A stretch of DNA of 64,000 nucleotides, taken from positions 148,826 to 212,825 of the forward strand of contig VXBM01001013.1 of NCBI GenBank assembly GCA_013400155.1. Direction: 5' to 3'. This document shows, piece after piece, positions 26,891 to 39,700 of this stretch. Position numbers and translations under genes: made by a program. A model generated the notes under the pieces. It did no database searches. It saw nothing but the letters and a program-made list of their open reading frames with translations, and was not told the origin of the DNA. The stretch comes from Helopsaltes ochotensis. Lineage: Eukaryota > Chordata > Aves > Passeriformes > Locustellidae. The number at the start of each line of letters is the position of its first letter. Positions within the stretch are counted from its first letter, which is position 1.

Positions 26891-28166
26891 AACTGGGTGG
26901 AATAAGAGTGATGTTGAATTTGAAGAACGGGGTGGATGCTGGGCTGTCCAGTGCTTGCGCTGATCAAATTTAGTGATTTGAATTTTGTAGCTTGGAAACA
27001 GCTATATTTGTAGGAATTGCACTGTGCTATTGTGGTACTTATTCAACTTAGGCCAGGAAGTAATTTCTAAAGTTGTAGAATATGTTTTTGTCACTATGAT
27101 TTGACATTAAGTATTTTGACTAATCTCATGACTAAGCCATGATTGTAATGAATTCTGACATCACTGAATCCTCTGCATCACCAGTGATATATTTGTAATT
27201 AAAGGCGGAATTTAATCTTGAGATTTTATAAGGCTGTAACAATTACCTTTTACCCATGCACATGAAATACTGCTTCAAGCAAATCTATAATTAGTCAAAA
27301 CTAAAACAAAGTGCATTTCTATTATTAACAATATTGCATAAAAGTCTCAGTGCCATAGCTAAAAAATCAAAGCCAAGTAATAGTTCAGAGACAGTTGCTG
27401 CTATAAAACTTTTGACCTTAGTTACCAAATGTACATGCAAACAAATAAACTAACCAGACAGAGATAGTCCCCTAGGAGCAATCACTATTTGCAAAATTCT
27501 GGGGGCTTTAAGCCAACCTGTAAAGTTAATGGAATAAAAAGTTCACTTGTTTATGCCAGCTTATTAATCAGTGCCCTTTTTCCCCTATCTGAAAGGCTGT
27601 TTCACAGATTCACTTCTACTCAAGGTATCTGTTTTTTCATCCTTTACAATAGATATTGCTGCCTTAAAGGCTGCAGGAGTCAGGAAGTGTTTTCATGAAG
27701 CATCACAGACAGCACTGTGTATTTTGCAGGGAGTCCATAGGTCCCATCTTGCCAGATATATTCTTTAGGTATAACTATCCTCTTGGTTAGCTATTGCTTC
27801 ATGTTGGCTTAAAATACTGCTGTGCTATATTGTCTAATCTGGGATCCCTTGGCTAACTGGTTCATAGTAATTTTCTTCAGTTAATATTAGATGTCTTTGA
27901 TGGTAAGCACTGCTTATTCAGTGGGTTTCAGGCATGCCAAGTTAGTTCTCAATATTCCTGTGTTGATTCTTCTGCTCACTGTTAACCTCTGGCTTTTGCA
28001 GAGTACTGAGGATTACCTTGACGATGGTTGTTTGTATAAATGTCCGTCATTCAAGTCTTGCAGTCAACTGGAGTCATGCTCCACTGATCAGCACAAGTGG
28101 TCATTATTGATCCTTACACGTGTTTTTCATCTTCAGCAGGAATTTTGCTTTGACAACGTACTCATC

Positions 28167-28922
28167 TGTCCTGGTTTGAAAGACAGGTGTCTGCCAAGGA
28201 AGGCAGGAACTTCCCTGTGCCCCTGTGGATGGCGAAATGGGCCGTAGCAGGAGCCTCGGAGCAGCAGGCTGAACAGCAGAGGCGGGCAGACCCCGGAGAG
28301 ATAAATAAATGTGACAGAAAACTCTGCAGCTGTAGCAGGAGCCGCAGGGTGACCCGGGGAGAAAGGGGTGCTGGGTTACAGTGCAGTGAAAAAATTCAGA
28401 GCGGTGGCAGAGGAAAAAACCTGGGGGATGGGCAGTGGCAGCCCGGCTCCCGAACCCAGTCGGGAGAGGCTCCCTCGGAGGGGCTGGGCTCGGGGTCCCG
28501 GGTTTCCCCCAAGGCACCCGAGTAGATGGTGAGGGTCCTTTTCCAGTGAGGTCGGGTGTTAATAAGGTCCCAGTCCAACGCCGCTCCTACAAAGCGTGAG
28601 CAAAGGCTCACCCACGGTAGGGGAAGCAGCAACGGGCTGGACTCCACCATGGCAGCAAACCCTCCTGCCATAGCAGCGGCTCCACCTTCCTTCTCCGATC
28701 CCGAGAGAGGGAAAGGAGCCGAGCCCAGCCCCTCACCCCCCACCCGAGATATCTCTGCCCTTCCAAGAGAAGAGCCCTCAGCTAGGAGAGTGTGGCCAGC
28801 TGAACTCCTCCCCCTCCTCCTTGGCTACATCTTTTGTCTCTCTTAAGTGCTGTTTATTACTGTCTTGTTGCTACAAATGGGACAAAATTCCATAAGAGAA
28901 AGAAAAAAAAAATTAATCACCA
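28167..28922 (-). mobile_element. Solo LTR, passerine ERV type
   Basis: The left edge TGTCCTGGTTTGAAAGACAGG is nearly identical to the left edge of the LTR at 30379, and both share right-hand blocks (GTGTGGCCAG, a CTTTTGTCTCTCTTAAG-like stretch, GCTACAAATGGGA near the end, then an A-rich run). The flanks TCATC (28162-28166) and CCATC (28923-28927) agree at four of five positions, so a 5-bp target duplication is likely and the right edge is placed at ...CACCA. GC- and CpG-rich interior, as in promoter-bearing LTRs. Minus orientation is inferred by comparison with the provirus at 50-56 kb, whose U5 edge on the plus strand also reads TGTCCTGGGTTT. The middle differs from the 30379 copy, so a different subfamily. 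Confidence 0.72.
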
Positions 28923-28927
28923 CCATC

Positions 28928-30378
28928 CTCCCCAGATCTCATAGAGTACTCTTTGAAACATGTTAGAGGCTTACATTTATTATCCTCCTTTAACATACTG
29001 GAATATGTACTGATACATATTGGCGACAGTTCAGGGTAGAGCTTTATAAAGTGACAATTTCTTCCTGCTGTCTGTGAGGACAGATAGGACCCGTTAAGCT
29101 CGTTTTCCAGAGCTTTGTTCCCTGCTGGCATTGCCTACCAACTCTGAAAACAGGGCTCTCTATCTTTCAGCCTGAGCCCCAAAGCTGAGGGCGTGTCATA
29201 AATCTGAGCCTCAGTTACCTGCCATGCAGCACTTATGTAGTGCAGCCGAAATCAGGACTGTGGTCCTTCAGATGTCCCTCCGCAGAGTGTCTGTCAGAGC
29301 ACGTGTTTGAATATCTGTGTAACATGCATCCATTTCAATACACACCTATTCAGAGAATATTGTAATTGGTTTGCTTAAGCAGCAGACAAAACATTGTCAT
29401 TTAAAACTCATTCACATTGTTAAACATTAAGAGAATGATTTCTTTATGCAGGTTTTGGTTCAGATGCTGTATCATGGCAAGGCACAGGCAATAAGATCAA
29501 CAAGTAAATGTTAGAAAACCAGCTCAGCAAAAATATGTTTTAAAGTTCACAGAAGGTTTTCCATTTTAAGGTGCATGGAGAATGATATGAGGATGAGCAG
29601 TGTGAGGCTGCCTCTGGTTCTAGCCTTTCATCACTGAGAACGAAAGGAAAGAAAAACAGTAAGAAGCAGCAATGACTGTGGATACCTGCTGTGAGCTACA
29701 GGAAGGCACTGGGATGTAGCTGTAACCCTGAATGAGGTACCAGCAACGGAGAGGTAACAACAGAAGAAAGCATATTACAACTTTTTGTTTCCTTTTTTTG
29801 TTTGTTTGTTTGTTTGTTTTTCTGTTTTAAGTACAAGGGCACTATTTCTCTGTGTTTTGCAGCAAATCCTGTTGTTTCCTTTGCCCAACCTTTGGGAACT
29901 ACTCCTGGGAGAATAAAGGGATGAGAAAGCTTGGGGCAGTAGTCCCACATGCTTGCAGATGGTTACAAAGTTCTGTAGGCAAAGCTGGATAAGCAGTCTT
30001 TGTTCTGAAGCAAGAGCAAAGTGCCATCTTCTGCCCTTAACCCAAAAATGTTCATTTCCTGAGTGGTGATCAGAAGTAAACCTTTCACAAGCTATTTTTG
30101 AAGTCAATCACCCCAAACTTGGATGCTCCTATGAACCAGCTCTGAAACAGCAGATTGCTATAACAAATGGCTGAAGTGTTATTCATAAAAATGAATGACA
30201 CTTTGCCTTCAGAAAAAGGCCCCAGAAAGCACCCTATATTTTGTCCTCCTGGTAAGATACACATGGAGCTTCCATCAATAAGCCTTTAATCCTGTGTGTT
30301 TTTACTAGCTGTGCTGCAACTTGTTTGGGCTGTATAAACTCTTCAGAGCCCTGTCTTTGTGTATTTGTGTTAAATGTC
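28928..30378. other. Spacer between two related LTRs; no viral coding seen
   Basis: If the two flanking LTRs belonged to one provirus this would be its interior, but I see no gag, protease or polymerase motif in either direction and each LTR has its own candidate target duplication. A TTTG repeat lies at 29797-29818. Otherwise ordinary AT-rich sequence. Confidence 0.55.
29797..29818. repeat. TTTG microsatellite, about five units
   Basis: Five consecutive TTTG units after a T run. No associated element end is recognised, although such tracts often mark the tail of old retroposons. Confidence 0.85.
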
Positions 30379-31245
30379 TGTCTTAGTTTGAAAGACAGGT
30401 GCCTGCTAGGGAAGAGTAGAAGCCTCCCTTGGAATGGAGAATGTAAACCCCCTCCTTCTGAATGATTATAATTTTGAAATTAAGGGGCTCTCAGGCAAGG
30501 ATAAGAGGGGCAGGGATAACAGTTCATTACTAGTATGTGTAACAAGGCAAACAAACAACAATAACTATGGCATAAACAACAAAACAGAACCAGGAACCTT
30601 GTGACAGCCCTTCCAGCTGAGATGGGAAGGGGTGGAGGAGAGGCTTTGCTTCACAAAACCCTGGGACAATCTGATCCCTGTGCCCCTGCAAGACTCTGAG
30701 GAGCACCAAGCTGGAAGGGCAGGGATGAGCAGGAAGCCAGGCTGGTGGATGAGATGTATCAGAAGCTCTGCAGTGGTGGCTGGCGCTGTGGGATGTAACA
30801 AAGACCCAGGGCAGTGCCGAAGGAGCAGCGAGGGTGGGACAGCGGCGGCCCAGCTCCAGCAGGGCAGGAAAAGGCAAGCTCAGGATTCCAGGGCACAAGA
30901 GCAGATGTTGGTAGGTCCCTAGGACTGGACTCCAGTACTGACAGTGAATTCTCCCCATAGTAAAAGCAACAGCTTGACCCTGCTCCTTCCGATGGTGAGA
31001 GCAAGAGAGAGCACAGCTGTGCCCAGCCCCATCCTTTACCTGCCCCCAAAACTCATGGTATTTTCCCCCTCCAAAATTCCCAGAGACTAAAGAAGTGTGG
31101 CCAGGTGCTGCACTCCTCTCCTCTGGCCACTTCTTTTGTTTTTTGCTTAAGTACCTATAAATACCCAATAGTCAGTTTTCTAGCAACTTATGGGAAAAAA
31201 ATTCTGTAAGTTAAAAAAAAAAAGAAACAAGTCTAATGCCCAACA
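30379..31245 (-). mobile_element. Solo LTR, passerine ERV type (related to the one at 28167)
   Basis: The left edge TGTCTTAGTTTGAAAGACAGG and right edge GCCCAACA give TGT...ACA ends. Flanks ATGTC (30374-30378) and GTGTC (31246-31250) agree at four of five bases, consistent with a slightly decayed 5-bp target duplication. Length 867 bp. The block AAGGGGCTCTCAGGCAAGGA and the following GGGATAACAGTTCATTACTAG resemble the R region seen from its reverse side in related LTRs, where a reverse AGTAAA-like signal would serve as poly(A) site; here it has become AGTAAT. Minus orientation is therefore inferred, not proven. A 212-codon minus frame (30530-31168) lies wholly inside and is LTR sequence, not a gene. 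Confidence 0.75.
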
Positions 31246-31250
31246 GTGTC

Positions 31251-34200
31251 TTGCACACTTACAGAGATGTACATAAAATATAAATCCTAATCCTTATCAA
31301 TAATCAAAGAAAGAAGCTGCTGCAGGCTGCACTTTGGCTGACCCTGGCCCAAGTCAGCTAAAGAGGAGTAAATAAAACCCCTATGTATGATACTGTGGAG
31401 CAATAGACAAGTGGCTCAGCTCCTGTCTTGAATGCTCTGTGTACCCACAACACTACAAAAACATGGAGGATTTTTCAGCCTATCAGTAACAGGGTATTCC
31501 ACCTCATTCTGCAGATCGTTGTGGTTCCCATGGCCTGTGAAGGGCTGCAGCAAAACACGTGGACAGCTGAGCCAAGGCCAGGGGGACAGGCACTGGGACT
31601 TCCTCTGGCCCAGGAGGGGAAGAAATAGAGTCTGGAAGAGCACCAGCCACAGCTCCAGGGATGTGGGTGACACTTCTTTCATACAGGCATTATTTTGTTG
31701 AAGCCAAATTTCCCATACAGCTGTTTCCTTAGGCAGCTCTGTGTGATGCTGGAGTTCTTGGGATGACACAAGGTGTGAGTTTGCTCTACTTTGCATGCTA
31801 ATCTTCATTTGTTTTCAGTCTCTGCAGGGATAGTGGATATGCACAACTTCACATGTTCCACCACAGCTGAATTTTCCATACAAATCCCCACTTTACAGCT
31901 CTCCTGTGCTCTCAAAGATGAAAAATTATGTTCTTGCTACTTTAACCCATGTAAAAACTTCATCTTAATCTGGGTTTGGGAGGGAATTAATAAATCCCAA
32001 TGCAGGTTTCCTGGGAAGGAATTCTGGTCTGTTTTCAAGGCAATGATGCAATCTCACTGATGGAGTGAGAAGAACTTTTCCTTTAGTGCATGCCTTGGAT
32101 TGCACATTAGTCATATAGAACAAGTGAAATATTTCCAAGAACACCAACAGAGGGGCAGTAATTTTCTTTCTCTCCTTTTTCCCACCATTCTTAATTTTCC
32201 CTCTTCTCACTTTCAGCTTTAAAAACAGCACATACTGCTTAATTTTAAAACTTAAACCCTTCCATCAGATCTCTTCTGGCTATATGCCTGCCTGCTGCAC
32301 TAAAAATAATGCTGTGTGCTCATGGAAGCAAACAGCTGATAGAGGACCAGGTTGCAGGACTGGCTGAATTAGTAGTATGAGGAGCACCAAATCAGCACTA
32401 TTAAATTGCTACCTGAGAGGTGATGCAAGCATCTAGCTCTTTTATTTAAAAAACTTTCCTTTGTCCAAATAAGCGTGCAGTCAACATCTGTCCTGCTGCA
32501 TAGCTTCTCTAGCAAGGAGTAGTTATAAAGACTATCAAAGTTTATGACATTTTTTTCTTTCCTTATCTTTGCCACATTCTTCCCAGTGCCCTTGTTTTCT
32601 TTTTTTCCCCCAGATAAGGGGGCATTTCAGCAATGGTCTCCTGAGGTTGCATTCAAAAGGCCACAAATCTTTCAGGGTACATGGACAATCCATTTTCAGA
32701 CAAAATGACTTTATTTTTTAAAATGTGAATACTTAGTTCTGGAGCTGCTTCTCAAAGACTTATGGCAGTGGTTATATGAGAAAATAGGTAACTCATAGTC
32801 ACTTTGATTAGGGGAAATCAGTTCACCAGCAGTGTTTTACACGATTTGTGGGGTTTTCTTGTTGTTTGAACATGCTTGGTAAACTGATGTCATTCACTAT
32901 TAAAGCTAGAAAACTACTTTCAAAGTGCACAAGCACTACATGACACTTCCTCCTTTGTGCTGTGAGTTGTTATTAGTGTCTTTGTTGAATGACTTCGTTC
33001 TCTATAGTGTTCCTTAATCCGATCTGTGCACAGGCTCTGTCTTTAGGAAAAGAAGTCACAGTTTAAACTGATTTGGAAATGAAATGTAATTTTATTGTGG
33101 ATTTTTTGTAAATGCTGTCTGCAGGGTCTTTTGATGCAGTCTTCTGGGACTATCTAGCTTTTAAAGAGCCTAATCAGACATGACCTTAGCTAAAGCACAA
33201 ATTCCACTTTTAAGTTGATGTTTTCCCTGCTTTAATTGACATGCAACAGGTTTGTGTGTTGATTACTACAAAGTAAAAGTGCAAGACAGGATGTCTACTA
33301 CTGCTGTATGCGTGCTATAATTGATACTTTGGATTTCATGAGGATCAATTTTTAAAAGTACGTCTGATTTTTACTTTCAATCCTCTTATATATTACTTTT
33401 TCCCTTTACATACCCATCCAAGCTAATAACCTTAAGAGAAAAAAAAAAGGCCTTTGCATGAAGTAACAAAGCTGGACAGTCAGTGTGCCTTGAAGATGCC
33501 ACTGGGTTGCACCCCACAGCTCATTAGAGTTCAAATAATAAGAAATTAATTGAAATAGGAAATACACTCCAAAATGCTGAAGTAGAAGTAGTTCTTTAGA
33601 CTGAATTATGGGGACAACTTCATCTGGTGGGTGAATGCTACCAAGAAAAATGCTCACAGCATATAGTTCTACTGGGATGAAATTCATGTTGTTGTTTGTG
33701 CCTTTTCTGTCATTGCGTTATATGTTTAGGCTAATGGATAAGTGTATTTTCATGACATTAGAGCTCATGAAAACCATAAGTCAATGTTTGGTGATTTGCT
33801 AGAAATAGGTTTTAAACTGAATAAAATGAAAATTAGGGTGACAGTGGGACTTTGAATTCCACATTGTGTGTCTCACTTTGAATAGGTCCCTGGGAATATT
33901 TAACGCAAAATTCATCAGTGGCTGATGAGCACTAAGTAATCAAATTAATATGCCCAAACTCTAAAAGCTGAAACCTGCAAATCTAATTTCCTGTTGAAGT
34001 TTTCGCTATTGTTTACAGCTGTACTATAAAACATACAAGGATGTACAACAAGAGAGTTATCTGGCTTTAAATGCAGTTTATTGTTTGGCTCAGGAGTGTA
34101 ATAAAACTGTCAGCCAAACTCGGCCATTGAACACCAGGTTATCTCCACTTATGGCAGGAGCCTGTCAGTGATTTACAATAAAAATTCCTGTAGGGCTAAT

Positions 34201-34343
34201 AATTATAAAAATACTGATAGAGAATTTTTAATCTCATTAGCAGTCAGAAATGGGTTGTATATTAGTGGACAAAAGTCAAACTATATGTGCTTGAACTGCT
34301 CAGATCTGTCCCTTTGATGTGCATACTGCTTGCCTTGCTTTGC
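31251..34343. other. AT-rich non-coding stretch, no gene seen
   Basis: Short frames on both strands only. I recognise no repeat, RNA gene or exon. Confidence 0.6.
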
Positions 34344-34395
34344 CATCCCATCCCATCCCATCCCATCCCATCCCATCCCATCCCATCCCATCCCA
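34344..34395. repeat. CATCC pentanucleotide microsatellite, about 10 units
   Basis: Ten consecutive perfect units of CATCC/TCCCA. A plus frame through it would read a repeated HPIPS peptide, which is a simple consequence of the array. Expected to be length-polymorphic. Confidence 0.95.
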
Positions 34396-35930
34396 CTGTA
34401 GTTTTGGTCAGGAGGGTGTGTTGGGAGCTTTACACATCCTTATTTTAGCTGGAAGGGGTAAGAGGTGTAGTGAGTGTTACCTGGCACAGGCGTGCTGCTG
34501 TTTCTTATGAAACCTGCAGCTGAAAGGACACCCTGGAGGAGAGGGGGAGGAGAGGGCTAGCTGTGCTGGCTCTGACAGCATCTATTCTGGAGCATGTGCA
34601 GCACCCCACACCCAAAACAGTCAGATTTGCCCTTGAGCTCACAGCAGGCCCTCCCAGGCTCCCTCAGTTACCTGAGAAGTGGATGATACGTGCACCCAAA
34701 AGGACAATTCCCTTCAGGCAGAGGAAGGAAGAGACTCCACCCTACCACATCTCAGACAAGTTCTGTAACCACTGAGCTCCTCAAAGGAAAAACAGATGCT
34801 GTCCCTGCCAGGTTTGGGAGAAAGGGCTGGTGCTGCTGGAGTATCAGCCTGTAGGCAAGGATGTGGGCTGTGGGCACTGTGCCTTTGTAGTCCTGAGGAA
34901 AACATGCACGTAGTTAGGGACAAAGATATATCTCTCGTCATTTACTAAAGGCTATTTTACATCATTGATTTTTCTACACTTGTCCTTTCTTGGAGTCATT
35001 TACAGCAAGCTGTATTCAGGGTTACAGGTTCTCCTGGATGGCTGAGCTCTTAAAAGTCAGCATTATAATGGTCTTTGGTGGATCTAATCCTTAGAAGTGT
35101 GAGTCTTGTTTGCAAAGTTGATTAAATTATGAAGTGCTTAAGAGTACCTCAAACCACCTGAAGAAATACTTCTTGCCCTGAGCCCTTAGAAGTACCTAAA
35201 GCAAATTTTCATCAGGAGATGTGAAAGCTTAGTCCCAGCAAAGAAGATAGCAGACACTCAAGATATCAAAGGAATCTGAATTTATTTATTTGTATTTATC
35301 ATTTTTTATATGTCTGACTAACTCTCAAAAATTTAAAGACATTGTTTAGAAAGATGTCAGTGGTAGAAGTACCAGAAAATAGTCATTTCTGTTTTCATGT
35401 GTTTCTCAATGAATCCCCAAAATCTCTTCATGCTGTTCATTCAGCCTCTGAAAATAAGATTCTAAACTTGACCAAAGAGCTTACGAAGGAAGCAAATGCC
35501 TTCAAAAGAGGCTGAGTCCCGGAAGTGTCATCTGTGATGCATTACTGCTGTAAAGACACATAATCGAGCTGATGAGAACAGAGAAAGTTTCCATAACAGC
35601 AACAGTACTAAAATGAGACTGGAAGAGTTGTCATCATTGTTTGAAATGATGTGTGTTTGAAACAGACACAATCTCTAATGCAGATCACTATTATTTTCTG
35701 CTCTCATTGCAGCACTCGAGGCATTGTGCGACTCACAAAGCCCCTCAGCCATTTCTTTCCCTTCAATTTTTCCATCTCTGTGGAATTTAAATAGCTTGCT
35801 CTTCTCAGACAATAGATTTGTCTTTCTTCCACCAGTACTGTATTTATTATAAATACCATTTCTGCTTAAACAGAAGGGTCTTGTTTCAAAAAGGGCATCA
35901 GTCAAATTTTCTGTAGCAGATGTCGTTGTT
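34396..35930. other. Non-coding stretch, no gene seen
   Basis: No recognisable exon or repeat between the CATCC array and the LTR that follows. Confidence 0.55.
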
Positions 35931-36466
35931 GAGGAATGGCACTCCCCTATCTAGTGCTCCCACTGAGACTCTAAACCACGCTGCCACTTGCTTGCTCCTC
36001 CCCTTTCCCCCTCTCCCTGGTGGTGGGATAGAGAAGAGAATTGGAGGCACAAAAAGTAAAGATGACAGGTTGAGATAAGAACAATTTACTGGAAACAGCA
36101 ATGAGATAAGAAAACAATCAGGAACAGAAACAATATTATTGACAGAGAGTACAAGAAAAGAAACATTATTGCTCACTACAGAGATCCCAAATAGCACGCC
36201 ATATGTGAATGCAGCCACGTCCCCCCTGACTGCTCCCTCTGCCTTGGGACCAGAGTTATCCCAGCCACTCTCTCTGGCTTGGGATCTTAGGCTCCTCCTC
36301 TGTCTGCCATGCTTACTCAGCTGCAAGGAATCCCTGAGTCCTGGAAGAGACTCCCTCTCCCATCCCTGGCAGTGACGTGAGGTGGTGCAGAATAACGCCT
36401 GAGTCCTGGACATGCCCCCTCCAGCTACTGCAAAAATTAACACAAAAATTAACCCTGTCCAGGACA
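35931..36466 (-). mobile_element. Solo LTR, minus strand, with near-perfect 5-bp target duplication
   Basis: On the minus strand the element begins TGTCCTGGACAGGGTTAATT and ends ACGACA, giving TGTC.../...GACA ends and 536 bp. Flanks GCAGA (35926-35930) and CCAGA (36467-36471) agree at four of five bases. A minus-strand AGTAAA (36085-36090 on the plus strand as TTTACT) lies about 155 bp from the 3' end and is a plausible poly(A) signal, supporting the minus orientation. The R-side block ACAATTTACTGGAAACAGCA resembles ACAATTTACTAAAGAGGCTC of the 3' LTR in the 50-56 kb provirus, so both may belong to one wider group. A 217-codon minus frame (35898-36551) spans the LTR and runs past both edges, so it is not a gene. 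Confidence 0.8.
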
Positions 36467-36607
36467 CCAGAAAAAGTAGAATTTCTGTTAAAGAATCAAA
36501 CAGACCAAATTTTGTATATTTGCATAACAGCCAGAATTGTATTGCTTGCATTCAGAGAAAATTCAGTAATTTCAGTAACAAAGGTGTTTAAATTTATTTG
36601 CTGTTCA

Positions 36608-36626
36608 TCTATCTTCTATCTATCCG

Positions 36627-36693
<67 letters not shown>

Positions 36694-36720
36694 GTCTATC
36701 TATCTATCTATCTATCTGTC
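36608..36720. repeat. TCTA/ATCT tetranucleotide microsatellite, about 28 units
   Basis: A long array of TCTA units with few interruptions (TCCG near the start, two TCTG units towards the end). It begins about 140 bp beyond the LTR. Frames through it give IYLS repeats and are not genes. Confidence 0.95.
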
Positions 36721-39700
36721 TTAATTACAAAGGATTTTCTAAGCAGAGCAGGATGGCCACAGCCTTTGAGGCTGGCTTTGGCTGCCGGAGCAGAACACTA
36801 AGTTCAATTGCAGGCTGGTAAAGACCATACTTCCCAATCTGGAAGTGTTAATCTTACTTGAGATACACTGGTGAGGTGGCTGGGAGCTACTCAAATTTTT
36901 TTTTAAGTGCTAATTGCATATATTCTCTTGATGTTGTTTCCAGCAAGGAAACAGTTGGAAACCTTTTGTTGAGTTAGGCATTGTTTTGAATTAAAGTCAA
37001 GATAGTGTTTCAATATCTTTGTGTTGTCTGATGCATAGTCATGGAGAAGTAGCAGTGTGTTCTTTACAGCCAGAAGCCTGTGGTTTACACCCCATAAACT
37101 GTAGATCACCCACGTTTCTTTCTGAGGCAAGCCTTAGCAAATTCAGGCTTGCAGGATTTCTTTGTATGGTTTGCAGTTCCAACATGCTGAGTCCTGTTTG
37201 TGTGTTCAGGCCCGTGTGAACTAGGAAGTGTCCAACTGATGTCAAAACAAAACCAATTCATATGGAACCTGATCCAAAGTTTACTGAAGCCAGTGCTAGA
37301 GCCTCATGACTTCAGCCTTTTGATCAGAAGTTTCTTCTGTAGTGTGACCAATGACATTCACCTCCTTTGCGTGCTTGTCTGAATACATTTCTGTCACCTA
37401 AGATGAGTAGGAAAGATCTTGTCAAGACAGTCTCCTGAGCTGCAGAGGACTGCAGTTGACTTTCCTTTTTCTATTAATTTTGTGGTGACCAGCATACTCG
37501 AGGAACCTGCCAGAATGAACCTGTTAAAACAGGCTGAGGGCACCTGAACACAGTGCTAGCTGGAAAAGCATGACCCTGAAGTCTCCAGGACTGGAGCAGA
37601 ATGCTACCTAGACATAGGACAAACATAACAGGAACAGACACTTTCCCTGACAAGTGTGAAGGTGCTTACTCCAGGTTTGCATCATGAACTGGAGCAATAG
37701 ATATGTGTGCCAACATGAAGTAGTGTTTGAAGAGGGATCAACACTACTCCTCCAAGGTGGCTGGTGTAAAAGTTTTGGTACTTGTGACTAATCCCTCATT
37801 TCTTAAATCTTTTACTTGTAAGCATGCTTGTTGGTGAGTGCTCTGAGTTAGCTTTGGAGAGGTTGGTATCTGTCCCACCTCCCCCTCCAAAAGCGCAGCT
37901 CTGCACCGGCACATTGCAGGCCTGTGGTTAAGTTCTGCAATCTGGTCCTGTATGAAATACTCTGCACTTCAGGTTTGTGGTGCAGTAACTTGAGCAATCC
38001 TAGCTATGTGCAACTTGTCATATGGCACTATAAAGTAGGAACACACTTTCCAACAGTTATTAATTTTCTGCTGCAGCACATAAAATATGCCAGATCTGCC
38101 ACTAGGATTTCAGTGTTTTCAGCCTCTCTGATGCTGAGGGGCAATTCTTGAGGGGCAAATGTATCAGATGAGGAAAAGCTTTTTGTCTCCAATAGTACTT
38201 CAAAAACATTTTTCATTTTTGTATACTGCCAGGACACATGGGAAGACCTCTTTCAGATATCAAATGAAGGAGTATTCTCCCAAAGTGGGATATTTCTCTA
38301 CTGCCTTCCTTTGTTCGTCTCTAAACAAAAGCATTCTTTTTGTACCAGCATATCTACTTTTGAAAGATTGATCATATTGCATTGGAGAAGAGATTTGAGT
38401 GAAACTGTGTATTGTTTTGCTCCTTGCTGTTCAAAATTAGATTAATTCAACCAAATATGATTAGAAGAGAGGAATTCATATTTCTGTATAATCTTTGTCA
38501 GTTGATTGTGAAGCATTAATGTTTGTTGCCTTGCTTCTCTCTGATCTGCAAAGAGAGGGTTAGGAAATATCTTTGGTCTCATCTTTCCTGTTATGATAAA
38601 TAACTGATCTGTGGTCAGAGCTGTAAAGTTCATAACCTACCCAGAAAAAACTTAGGAACAAACCACTGCTGCTGCAACATTATGTAAAGTGGAAAACCTA
38701 TTTTCCTGGGGAGAGGTGCTGCTTAGAGATGATTTCACAAAAGAGGAAGTCCTTGCTGTTTATCCTGCTTGATCCAAATGTGCAACATTTCCTGTGGCCA
38801 GAGCTGCAGTAAAATCAAAGGGGGTAGCCATTTTCTGTGGTCTATTGCTTCCTATAGCATACCCTTATGAGAAAGGAGGAAAACTACCATTTGTTATACA
38901 ACTACCCCTAACCTTCCTTTCCTTATTAATCAATTCTAAAAAAATGACACATTGGTAATAACCCCACAGGGTCCAACTGATAATCTGTTTTTCACATCTC
39001 TCTGGCAGAACCACTGTCTATTCTAAGGTGATAGAAAGCAGTTTATATATTTTGAAAGATGGAATTTATCCCTACGACTTTGGAAACACTGAAGGCAGAC
39101 AGCTGATAAAATCTGTGCTTGCAAGAGGTCATTATTTAGGTTATAAGGTCAAACACAAAGCAGATAGCAAATGCCATAATTATGATTACCTGCACAGCTT
39201 TAAGTCCCCAGTGTATCTGAATAGAATTACAGTCTTTAATTGCACCCTGTGCAGTTTTCCTGTGATGGCTCCTACCTGGGCAGTATTTGATAAGTCTGGA
39301 AAAATGCAGATTTATTGTAAACATCTAAACGGATTTATTGAAATATCTCTACAGAGTTTTCTAAGGAAAAACTCATGCTCAGTGCAGCAGAGAGCTACCT
39401 TTCTCTGGTTAGGACTGAGGTTGCCATCTGATGAGAAGTTTCTTGAAAAAGTCTATGTGTGTGCACCCACAGCCATGCACAGGGAATGCCATTCTTCCCA
39501 TTTCCATAAGCACTGAGGTAACTATTCCTCCTGGACCCTGCAGTCTGGGACTGGCACCCCCTAAATGCTGAAATGATTGATGAGATCAGTTGCCAGCTGG
39601 AGTTCTGGGTGGGTAACGCAGGAGACGGAAGCAGGATTCCTGGATTCCACTTGTGTCTGACTCAGTGTGTGATCTTCAACAGCAAATGTAAGTCAAATCA

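Larger units (their letters stand above)
12045..28161. other. Long non-coding stretch, no gene seen
   Basis: About 16 kb without a repeat family or exon I can support. Many open frames of 60-150 codons occur on both strands with no recognisable domain. The most open frame (about 19072-19851, plus) is listed separately. A short T-rich run lies at 14966-14992 and a 10-bp hairpin at 26868-26890. Confidence 0.55.

Noticed and set aside
30530..31168. Minus-strand frame of 212 codons
   Set aside because: It lies inside the LTR 30379-31245; the frame is a by-product of GC-rich LTR sequence and has no viral or host domain.
28167..31245. One provirus with two LTRs and a 1.5-kb interior
   Set aside because: The interior shows no viral motif, the LTRs belong to different subfamilies, and each has its own candidate target duplication.
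34344..34395. CRISPR-like or other spaced direct repeat array
   Set aside because: The units are contiguous 5-mers without spacers; this is a eukaryotic microsatellite.
34319..34510. Plus-strand frame with repeated HPIPS
   Set aside because: Translation of the CATCC array.
35898..36551. Minus-strand frame of 217 codons
   Set aside because: It spans the whole LTR 35931-36466 and extends past both edges, so it crosses insertion boundaries and cannot be an ancestral gene.
36598..36801. Plus-strand frame with repeated IYLS
   Set aside because: Translation of the TCTA microsatellite.
39028..39516. Plus-strand frame of 162 codons
   Set aside because: No recognisable domain, no splice context, and the length is within chance expectation for six frames over 64 kb.
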